From FEN-1219 sp963728995 (GTDB lineage: Bacteria; Pseudomonadota; Gammaproteobacteria; Steroidobacterales; Rariloculaceae): a DNA stretch of 64,000 nucleotides. The notes under the pieces are model-generated. The model saw nothing but the letters and a program-made list of their open reading frames with translations. It did not search any database and was not told the DNA's origin. A program made the position numbers and the translations under genes. The DNA lies in assembly GCA_963728995.1 (NCBI GenBank), contig CAVSMD010000003.1:496001-560000 (forward strand). The letters are read 5' to 3'. Of the stretch, positions 25,872-32,873 are shown one piece after another; within the stretch, counting starts at the first letter, position 1; every line of letters begins with the position of its first letter.

Positions 25872-27224
25872 TCACACGGCGATCCGATAGCAGGGAACGT
25901 ACGCGCCCGACAATCGCATGCGCCCGTCCGCCACGAAGTCCTGGAGCAACTTGCCGAGCTCCCCGATCACGTACGGGTCACCTCGTAGCTCGAACGGCCC
26001 GAATTTGTCGACGCGGGCGATGCCCGCGGCGCGCACGTTGCCGGCAACGATCCCGGAGAACGCGCGGCGCAGATTGAACGCGATTTGATGCGCAGGCTGA
26101 TCGCGATGCAGCTCGAGGCTGCGCATCGACTCGTGCGTCGCCTCGAACGGCCGCTGAAACTCGAGACCGACGTTCAGCGCCCAGTTGAAAAAATACGCGT
26201 TGTCCTCGGCGGCTCGCCGCTCGCGCACCTGACCCAAGCCGCGCATGACCTCCGCAGCGACAGCGGCGGGGTCTCCCAGGATCAGCTTGTAGCGGCGCTG
26301 GGCGTGCGCTCCCAGCATCAGGCCGATGAACTCATGAAGCCGCTCGAAATAGCGCCTGCTGGACGGGGGGCCGGTGAACACGAGGGGCAAATGCACGTGC
26401 TCGTTCTCGGGGCTCAGCAGCACACCCAGCAGATACAGGATCTCTTCCGCCGTGCCCACGCCGCCCGGGAACACGACGATCGAGTGAGCCATGCGGACGA
26501 AGGCTTCGAGCCGCTTCTCCATGTCCGGGAGGATCACGAGCTCGTTGACGATTGCGTTCGGCGACTCCGCCGCGATGATCGTCGGTTCCGTGAGCCCCAG
26601 GTACCGCCCGTTGCGGATTCGCTGCTTCGCGTGCCCCACCGTGGCACCCTTCATCGGCCCCTTCATCGCGCCGGCGCCGCACCCGGTGCAAATGTCGAGA
26701 CCCTCGAGCCCGAGCGCATAGCCCACGACCTTGGTGTAGTCGTATTCCTCACGCTCGATTGCATGGCCGCCCCAGCACACGACGAGCCGGGGCTCTTCGT
26801 GCGCGCGCAGCACGCGGGCGTTACGCAGGATGTGGAACACGGCATCCGTGGTGCCGGCCGAGCTCGTAAGGTCGAAATGCGGGTTGTGCAGAACGTCGTC
26901 GTGCGCGAATAGCAGGTCGCGCAGAACGGCGAACAGATGCTCGCGAATACCGCGGATCATCTCCCTGCCGACGAACGCGATATCCGGCGCATTCTTCAGC
27001 TCGATCGCGATGCCGCCCTCGTGCTGCACCACGGCGATCCGGAAGCGCTCATACTTGCTGAGGATGTGCCGGACGTCATCGTCGTATGCGCCGGAATTCA
27101 GCACGGCCAGCGAGCACTGGCGCCACAGATCGTAGAGGCTCCCCTCGCCGGCCTCGCGCAGCTGATTCGTTTCGCCGCGCGAGAGAATCTCGAGGCTGCC
27201 TTCCGGGGCAATCAGCGCGTCCAT
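25872..27224 (-). CDS. ppnN: Pyrimidine/purine nucleotide 5'-monophosphate nucleosidase PpnN (YgdH)
   Basis: A 450-aa LOG-family enzyme that splits nucleoside monophosphates into base and ribose 5-phosphate. In E. coli it is activated by (p)ppGpp. It shows the central Rossmann LOG domain with CTGCGAGAMKGPMKG and the hallmark VVFPGGVGTAEEI, flanked by the N-terminal DUF4478-like and C-terminal DUF3412-like extensions specific to YgdH (HILSKYERFRIAVVQHEGGI at the N-side). The length fits E. coli PpnN (454). It is transcribed 17 bases after the L,D-transpeptidase gene. Confidence 0.94.
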   Translation of the reverse strand: MDALIAPEGSLEILSRGETNQLREAGEGSLYDLWRQCSLAVLNSGAYDDDVRHILSKYERFRIAVVQHEGGIAIELKNAPDIAFVGREMIRGIREHLFAVLRDLLFAHDDVLHNPHFDLTSSAGTTDAVFHILRNARVLRAHEEPRLVVCWGGHAIEREEYDYTKVVGYALGLEGLDICTGCGAGAMKGPMKGATVGHAKQRIRNGRYLGLTEPTIIAAESPNAIVNELVILPDMEKRLEAFVRMAHSIVVFPGGVGTAEEILYLLGVLLSPENEHVHLPLVFTGPPSSRRYFERLHEFIGLMLGAHAQRRYKLILGDPAAVAAEVMRGLGQVRERRAAEDNAYFFNWALNVGLEFQRPFEATHESMRSLELHRDQPAHQIAFNLRRAFSGIVAGNVRAAGIARVDKFGPFELRGDPYVIGELGKLLQDFVADGRMRLSGAYVPCYRIAV

Positions 27225-27241
27225 GACCGTGATGGCCCGAG

Positions 27242-27760
27242 CTACGGCCGAATCTCGATCGGCGTCGACTCGCGAGTCATGAGCCAGATGTCGACCATAT
27301 CGGCATTACTGACCGCTATACACCCGTCGGTCCAGTCCGCGCCCTTGTAGTGCTTCGGATCGTAGCGCGGCTCGTTGGGCAGGCCGTGAATCATGATCTG
27401 GCCGCCAGGATCGATGCCGGCCGCGCGCGCACGCGCGCGATCCGTGTCGTCGGGATAGGAAACCTTGATGGAGAGGAAGTAATCGCTGTTGGGATTGCGG
27501 GTCTCCAGGCGATAGTGGCCCTCGGGGGTACGGAAATCGCCTTCGCGACGTTTCGGCCCCGCCGGCACCAGACCGAGGGAGACATCGAACGCACGCAGGA
27601 TGCGGCCGGCCCTCAACAGATACAGCTTGCGCTCCGATTTCACGACGAGCACGGAGTCCGCCTGGTCGGCGATTCCCGCAACGTCGTCGCCGACGGCAAC
27701 GCCCGCAAGCGGCAGCAGCACGAGTGCGAGCAACGCGGGAATGACTCTGGCCGTGATCAT
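27242..27760 (-). CDS. L,D-transpeptidase family protein (YkuD domain)
   Basis: A periplasmic protein of 172 aa. It has an N-terminal signal peptide (ITARVIPALLALVLLPLAGVAVG) followed by one YkuD domain. The domain starts VLVVKSERKLYLLRAG and holds the catalytic signature: IMIHGLPN, then WTDGCIAVSN with the active-site Cys. Such enzymes make 3-3 crosslinks in peptidoglycan, anchor lipoproteins, or in some cases cleave them. Similar short proteins resemble E. coli YafK-type (DpaA) enzymes, so hydrolysis is an alternative. It forms a two-gene unit with ppnN and is divergent from the acyltransferase gene. Confidence 0.88.
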   Translation of the reverse strand: MITARVIPALLALVLLPLAGVAVGDDVAGIADQADSVLVVKSERKLYLLRAGRILRAFDVSLGLVPAGPKRREGDFRTPEGHYRLETRNPNSDYFLSIKVSYPDDTDRARARAAGIDPGGQIMIHGLPNEPRYDPKHYKGADWTDGCIAVSNADMVDIWLMTRESTPIEIRP

Positions 27761-27953
27761 CGGGCCAGACTCTAGAACAACCGTTTCGGAAATAGCAACG
27801 AGGCTCGTCCCAGCATGCGGCGATCTTCAGGCGCCTTGGCGCGTACGGCTCCGCTCATCGACTCCCGGGCTGCCGGGCGGCGATGCACCGCCGGCTTGCG
27901 TCCCGCGGTCAACTGCTAAGATCACCGATCTACCACCATCGAAACCACGGGAC

Positions 27954-28892
27954 ATGGCTTCGGACCGATTCTGGAGCGTCAAATTCGCCTCGCTGCGTTA
28001 CGCCGTCGTTTGGCTCGGGTATGGCTGGATGAGGACGGTCGTCCATCTGCCGTTCGCGTGGCAGCTGGCACTCGGGCGCGCGTTCGGCCGACTCACACGC
28101 ATCTTGGCTCCGAGCCGCCGGCGCATCGTGGCACGCAACCTCGAGGTCTGCTTCCCGGAGATGTCGGCGGCGGAGCGCGAGCGCGTCCTCGTCGAGCACT
28201 TCGAGGCGCTCGGCGCATCGCTGATCGAGATGGCGATGGGGTGGTTCGGCTCGGCAGAAGCGGTGCGCGCCAAAGTCCGCTTGGAAGGCCGCGAGCACCT
28301 CGAAGCTGCGCTCGCCAAACGGCGCGGCGTGATTCTCTTCTCTGCGCACTTCACCACGTTCGAGTTCTTCTGGCCGGCGCTGGCGCCGCTGTGCCCCCGG
28401 CTGTGTGGCATGTACAAGTCTCAGCGGAATCCCGTCATGAACAAGATCATGAACCAGGGGCGAGGCCGGTACTTCGATACCTTGTTCGCGAAGGACAATG
28501 TTCGCGAGATGCTGCGCAGCCTGCGGGCCAACTCGGCCGTGTGGTACGCCTCGGACCAAAGCTACGGCGGCAAGAGCAGTGCGCTGATTCCGTTCTTCAA
28601 AGAGCCGGCCATGACGAACACGGCCATCAGCCGTATCGCGAGGGTGAGCGGCGCCACGGTACTACCGTACTTCTGCCGCCGACTCGCAGACGACACGTAC
28701 CTCATGAGCTTCGGCGCACCGCTCACGGATCTCCCGAGCGACGACGAAGTGCGCGACACACGGCGCCTGACCCGCGTGCTGGAGGACTACATTCGCCTCT
28801 GCCCCGAGCAGTACTGGTGGATACACCAGCGCTTCAAAGGTCGTCCCGCGCCGTTGCCGGACCTGTATGCGGCTCCGCGACCGTCGGCCTGA
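27954..28892 (+). CDS. Lipid A acyltransferase, LpxL/HtrB family (first of a pair)
   Basis: A 312-aa inner-membrane enzyme that adds a secondary acyl chain to the Kdo-lipid A precursor. The catalytic H-x4-E dyad is H132 in SAHFTTFE. Other family motifs are ARNLEVCFPE, MYKSQRNPVMNKIM and YASDQSYGGK. A hydrophobic segment occupies the N-terminal 40 residues. The frame is open upstream, but ATG 27954 gives the family start. A possible promoter TTGCGT-N15-TAAGAT lies at 27896-27922. The next gene is a paralogue, with 16 bases between them. Confidence 0.9.
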   Translation: MASDRFWSVKFASLRYAVVWLGYGWMRTVVHLPFAWQLALGRAFGRLTRILAPSRRRIVARNLEVCFPEMSAAERERVLVEHFEALGASLIEMAMGWFGSAEAVRAKVRLEGREHLEAALAKRRGVILFSAHFTTFEFFWPALAPLCPRLCGMYKSQRNPVMNKIMNQGRGRYFDTLFAKDNVREMLRSLRANSAVWYASDQSYGGKSSALIPFFKEPAMTNTAISRIARVSGATVLPYFCRRLADDTYLMSFGAPLTDLPSDDEVRDTRRLTRVLEDYIRLCPEQYWWIHQRFKGRPAPLPDLYAAPRPSA

Positions 28893-28908
28893 TCGCAACC
28901 CTTCGCAC

Positions 28909-29835
28909 ATGCCGCCCGAGCTTTCGCTGGCCCCGTTCTGGACACCTCGTTACTGGCCCACGTGGGCGCTGCTCGGCGCCCTGCATGCCGCCGCGCGTCT
29001 CCCGCCGCGCTGGCAGGCCAGGCTCGGTCGAGGACTCGGTCGACTCCTGCTGCCGCTGAATCTGCGCCAACGGCGCGTCGCCGCGCGCAACCTTGCGCTG
29101 TGCTTCCCCGAGCTCGACGCGGCGCAGCAAGCGGCATTGCTCGAGCGCCATTTCGAAGCCGTCGGAATGTCGTTCGTGGAAATGGGCGTTGGCTGGTTCA
29201 CGCCGATCGACCGGCTGCTCGAACGCGTCGAGATCGTCGGCCGCGAGCACCTCGACCGCGCGCTCGCGATGGGCAAGGGCGTTCTGCTTTTCTCGGCGCA
29301 CTTTACGACGCTCGAGGTCGGCGTGGCCGTGCTCGAAGCCCTCGTGCCGAAAGCGAGTTGCATGTACCGGCCGCAGCGCAACGCGATGATGGACATGATG
29401 ATCCTGCGCGGGCGACACCGCTTCGCGAGAGAACAGATCCCGCGCGACAACGTCCGGGCGCTGCTGCGCAATCTCCGCGACAACTTTGCGGTGGTGTATA
29501 TGCCCGACCAGACGTATCTCGGCAAGCAGAGCGAGCTGCTGCCGTTTTTCGGCGAGCCGGCCGTCACGAACACGGCAACGAGCAAGCTCGCGCGCATCAG
29601 CGGCACGACCGTGCTCGCGTACTTCTTTCGCCGTCTGACCGACGGCCGCTACCGCATCGATATCGCGCCGCCGTTGCCCGGGCTACCGAGCGACGATGCG
29701 GCGGCCGACACTTTGCGGCTGTTCGGCGCGCTCGAGAGTTACGTTCGGCAGGTACCGGAGCAGTACCTGTGGCTTTACAAGAAGTTCAAGGGCCGACCGG
29801 CGCCGTACCCCGACGTGTACGAGCGGCGCGACTAG
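28909..29835 (+). CDS. Lipid A acyltransferase, LpxL/HtrB family (second of a pair)
   Basis: A 308-aa paralogue of the preceding gene. It has the same layout: FWTPRYWPTWALLGALH at the N-terminus, ARNLALCFPEL, the catalytic H131 in SAHFTTLE (H-x4-E), MYRPQRNAMMDMM, YMPDQTYLGK and the ending LYKKFKGRPAPYPDVY. Tandem copies suggest that two different secondary acyl chains or positions are served, as LpxL and LpxM do in E. coli. Which is which cannot be told from sequence by eye. ATG 28909 is chosen because it precedes the conserved N-terminus. It converges with the Kdo kinase gene, 39 bases away. Confidence 0.9.
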   Translation: MPPELSLAPFWTPRYWPTWALLGALHAAARLPPRWQARLGRGLGRLLLPLNLRQRRVAARNLALCFPELDAAQQAALLERHFEAVGMSFVEMGVGWFTPIDRLLERVEIVGREHLDRALAMGKGVLLFSAHFTTLEVGVAVLEALVPKASCMYRPQRNAMMDMMILRGRHRFAREQIPRDNVRALLRNLRDNFAVVYMPDQTYLGKQSELLPFFGEPAVTNTATSKLARISGTTVLAYFFRRLTDGRYRIDIAPPLPGLPSDDAAADTLRLFGALESYVRQVPEQYLWLYKKFKGRPAPYPDVYERRD

Positions 29836-29874
29836 CAGGTCGTTGAAAAGCCCTCTGACGGCGCGCTCGGCGCG

Positions 29875-30588
29875 CTAATCGTCGTAGCTCTGCTCGAGCT
29901 CGAGCCAAGCGGCCGCGTCGAATGCCACGCCGGTCTCGAGCGCGACCTTGCGCAGGGAGCGTTGCAATCGCTCGAGTCCGGCGCGTCGCCACTGCCCGGC
30001 GCCCCTGATCCGGGCGTTGTCGAAATCGACGAGGAACGCCTCTCCGCGGTCGTCGAGCAGGATGTTGTGCGCCGTGAGATCCGGATGATCGACGCCGTGA
30101 TCGTGCACCGCTCGCAGCATGCGGCCGATTCGATGCCAGCATTGCGCCGGCACCTGCCCCTGCACGATGAACCACGACAGCTTGCGGGTGTTCGGTAAGT
30201 ACGAGGTGATGATGTCGGCGGTATAGATCGCACCCGTGCGGTACACGTGGGCAGCCACGGGATTCGGCACCGGCAGGCCCGCGTCGCGCAGGCGTCGCAA
30301 CATTCGCCATTCGCGAACCGCGCGCGTTTGCTCGAGACCGAGCCACAGATAATGGTCTTCGACGAACCGCGCCACGAGCCCACCGCGCTGGTAATGCCGG
30401 AGCACCCAGCGATCGGGGCCGCGCGTGACGATCAACACCGCACCACGCCCCGTGGTTTCGAGCGCCACGGCCCCCTGCCGCCGCCATTCGGCGGGATCGA
30501 ACCATGCGACCGCCGGCGCCTCGCCGAGCGCCGCGGTCTCCGCCAGCATCGCATGCCGGCCTTCGTGGACGATCTGCGCATCAGGCAT
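29875..30588 (-). CDS. kdkA: 3-deoxy-D-manno-octulosonic acid (Kdo) kinase
   Basis: Phosphorylates Kdo of the LPS inner core. The 237-aa protein has the small kinase-like fold of KdkA/WaaP: a nucleotide-binding beta region WVLRHYQRGGLVARFVEDHYLW, the lid segment TREWRMLRRL-like helix, the catalytic loop HPDLTAHNILLD with the base Asp, and the metal motif FLVDFDNARI. Its presence next to waaF and two lipid A acyltransferases suggests a core with a phosphorylated Kdo, as in Haemophilus and Vibrio. The start overlaps the waaF stop by eight bases. Confidence 0.9.
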   Translation of the reverse strand: MPDAQIVHEGRHAMLAETAALGEAPAVAWFDPAEWRRQGAVALETTGRGAVLIVTRGPDRWVLRHYQRGGLVARFVEDHYLWLGLEQTRAVREWRMLRRLRDAGLPVPNPVAAHVYRTGAIYTADIITSYLPNTRKLSWFIVQGQVPAQCWHRIGRMLRAVHDHGVDHPDLTAHNILLDDRGEAFLVDFDNARIRGAGQWRRAGLERLQRSLRKVALETGVAFDAAAWLELEQSYDD

Positions 30589-31636
30589 TGGTGCGAGTCC
30601 GCCGCGCCGCAGGGCGCTGCAGCGCTGCCACCTGTGCGAGCACGTGCTCTACGGAGATGTCGTTCAGACAGCGCAGATGGCCGAGCGGACATTCGCGAGC
30701 GAAGCAAGGACTGCAATCAAGATGCAAGTAAACGACTGCGGCCGCGCCGGTCAGCGGCGGTGTGACCGCGGGCGACGACGACCCGTAGATCGCGATCACG
30801 GGGGTGCCCGCGGCCGCCGCGACATGAAGCAGCCCAGAATCGTTGCTGATCGCCGCGTCGGCAGCAGCGACGAGATCGATGACGTCGACCAGCCCCGTGC
30901 GTCCACAAAGATTGCGGACCCGCCGCTCATGCGCCATCGACTCGATCTCTTCGCCAAGCGAGCGTTCCTTGGCCGAGCCGAGCACTACGACGTTCGAGCC
31001 GGCCGCGGCGAGCCGCGCGGCGAGCTCCCCGAAACGTCGGGCCGGCCACCGTTTCGCGGGTCCATACTCGGCACCGGGCATCAACGCCACGAAGGGCTCA
31101 TCGTCGCCGAGCTCGTGCTCGCGGCGCAGGCGTTCGGCATTGGCCCGATCGACGGATAGCCGCGGATTGAGGTCGGCTTGCCACCTGCCCGTCGGCTCGT
31201 CGCGCTCGCGGCCGAGAGCGACGAAGCGCTTCACCGTTTGATCGAGCTCGGGGCCCTGGACCCGCACGTCGTTCAACAGCCCGTAGCGCCATTCACCGCG
31301 AAACCCGGTGCGGCGCGGCACGCGTGCGAACCACGGCACCAGCGCTGCTTTCGCGGACCGCGGCAGCACGATCGCGCGCGTGTAGTGCTCGGCACGCAGC
31401 TGCCGCCCGAGCGCTCGCCGCCGGCCGAGCTTGAGCTCACCATGCCCCACGGAGAGCTCGATGCCGCGCGCGACCTCGGGCATCCGCGCGAGCACGGGCA
31501 GCGACCACGATGGTGCCACCACGTGGATCTGCACGGCGGAATTCCGTTGCACGAGCAACCGATACAACGCCTGCGCCATGACCATGTCGCCGATCCACGA
31601 GGGCCCGACGACCAGCACCTTGTCCGTCGCGGTCAC
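30581..31636 (-). CDS. waaF: ADP-heptose:LPS heptosyltransferase II
   Basis: A GT9 glycosyltransferase of 351 aa that adds the second heptose to the LPS inner core. It starts DKVLVVGPSWIGDMVMAQ, the typical WaaF N-terminus. The donor-binding region contains LMPGAEYGPAKRWPARRF, the segment NLCGRTGLVDVIDLVAAAD and the SNDSGLLHVAAAAGTP motif, and the C-terminus has the Cys-containing segment LDCSPCFARECPLGH. It overlaps hldD by four bases upstream and kdkA by eight bases downstream, so the three are translationally coupled. Confidence 0.94.
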   Translation of the reverse strand: MTATDKVLVVGPSWIGDMVMAQALYRLLVQRNSAVQIHVVAPSWSLPVLARMPEVARGIELSVGHGELKLGRRRALGRQLRAEHYTRAIVLPRSAKAALVPWFARVPRRTGFRGEWRYGLLNDVRVQGPELDQTVKRFVALGRERDEPTGRWQADLNPRLSVDRANAERLRREHELGDDEPFVALMPGAEYGPAKRWPARRFGELAARLAAAGSNVVVLGSAKERSLGEEIESMAHERRVRNLCGRTGLVDVIDLVAAADAAISNDSGLLHVAAAAGTPVIAIYGSSSPAVTPPLTGAAAVVYLHLDCSPCFARECPLGHLRCLNDISVEHVLAQVAALQRPAARRTRTNA

Positions 31637-32580
31637 GGCACCTCGCCGAGCGCGTCGAGATATGCCTTGACTCCGGAGCGCACGTCGCGAAACGATCCGT
31701 CATAACCTGCGGCCCGCAGCGCACCAATATCGGCCTGCGTGAAGCTCTGGTAGCAACTCTTGAGCTCCGCCGGGAATGGGATGTAGCGAATCTGGCCTTT
31801 GCCGTGCCAGTCGATGATTGCGTGCGCGACGTCGTTGAACGTGGCGCTTACGCCCGTCCCGACATTGAATACGCCGGAGACGCGCCGCTGCTCGTAGAAC
31901 CACACGTTCACGGCGGCGACGTCGCCGACGTAGACAAAATCGCGGCGCTGCTCGCCCGCAGCATAACCGTCGCTGCCTTCGAACAGACGCGCTTCGCCCG
32001 ACACCGTGACCTCGCCATGCAAATGGAATGCAACGCTCGCCATCGCACCCTTGTGAGCTTCGCCCGGGCCATACACGTTGAAGTAACGCAGCCCCACGAT
32101 CGGAGCGCGCGCTTCGGTGCCCCGCCGGCGCACATGCGCATCGAACAACAGCTTGGAGTAGCCGTAGACGTTCAGCGGTCGCTCGGCGCGCGCGTCGGCT
32201 TCCTTGAACCCCCCGGTTGCGCCGTAGACCGCCGCCGACGATGCGTAGATCAACGGCACGCCTTTCGCGAGGCAGTAGTCGAGCAGCTCGACGGAGTACC
32301 GATAGTTCGTCTGCATCATGTAGCGGCCGTCCCACTCCGTCGTCACGGCACAGGCGCCCTGATGAAAGATTGCGTCGACCTTGCCGAGCGAACCGCTCGT
32401 GAGGCGGCCGAGGAATTCGTTCTTGTCGAAGTAATCGGCGATGTCGCAGCCGACCAGATTGACGAACTTGCGTCCATCGGTCAGATCGTCGACGACGACC
32501 ACGTCGTCGTGTCCGCGGCGATTCAGCTCGCGGACGAGGTTGCTACCGATGAAGCCGGCGCCGCCGGTGACTACGAGCAT
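31633..32580 (-). CDS. hldD: ADP-L-glycero-D-manno-heptose 6-epimerase
   Basis: Converts ADP-D,D-heptose to the L,D form, the donor used by WaaF. The 315-aa protein belongs to the short-chain dehydrogenase epimerases. It has the N-terminal NADP-binding motif VVTGGAGFIGSNLV, DDLTDGRKFVNL, ASSAAVYG and the catalytic YGYSKLLFD (Y-x3-K), plus the C-terminal segment QRRDFVYVGDVA. It is 20 bases downstream of the small zinc-finger gene and heads the hldD-waaF-kdkA unit. Confidence 0.95.
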   Translation of the reverse strand: MLVVTGGAGFIGSNLVRELNRRGHDDVVVVDDLTDGRKFVNLVGCDIADYFDKNEFLGRLTSGSLGKVDAIFHQGACAVTTEWDGRYMMQTNYRYSVELLDYCLAKGVPLIYASSAAVYGATGGFKEADARAERPLNVYGYSKLLFDAHVRRRGTEARAPIVGLRYFNVYGPGEAHKGAMASVAFHLHGEVTVSGEARLFEGSDGYAAGEQRRDFVYVGDVAAVNVWFYEQRRVSGVFNVGTGVSATFNDVAHAIIDWHGKGQIRYIPFPAELKSCYQSFTQADIGALRAAGYDGSFRDVRSGVKAYLDALGEVP

Positions 32581-32600
32581 GGCGGCGAGGTGTCAGCCCC

Positions 32601-32828
32601 TCATCGCGGGGCGTCGCCGACCAGACGATACGTGGCACTGCAGTAGGGACACTTGGCTTCGCCCGTCACTTCGATTGGCAGGTATACCTTCGGGTGCGAG
32701 TTCCAAAGATACATGCTGGGCTGCGGGCAGTGCAGCGGCAAATCCGCCCGCGTCACCTCATAGACGCGCTCGGCGTTTGCCGGTTCGAGATGTTCCTGCA
32801 CTCTGCCGTGCCGCTCGCGCACCGCCAA
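32601..32828 (-). CDS. Zinc-finger CHCC domain protein
   Basis: A small protein of 75 aa with the CHCC zinc-finger of the family that includes the mitochondrial complex I subunit NDUFS6. The metal ligands are in LPLHCPQ, WNSHPKVYL and CPYCSATYRL, in the order C-H-C-C. The N-terminal half is polar. Bacterial members are often found near LPS core genes or ilvE in gammaproteobacteria, and their role is unknown. It lies upstream of hldD and 45 bases downstream of glnE. Confidence 0.85.
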   Translation of the reverse strand: MAVRERHGRVQEHLEPANAERVYEVTRADLPLHCPQPSMYLWNSHPKVYLPIEVTGEAKCPYCSATYRLVGDAPR

Positions 32829-32873
32829 CCTCCTGCTCCCAGTGTGCGCGGGGATTATACCCGCGCCGCCGCG

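Noticed and set aside
29860..29876. GC palindrome GCGCGCTCGGCGCGC between the second acyltransferase gene and kdkA
   Set aside because: It is short, has no U-run and is of a composition expected by chance in this sequence.
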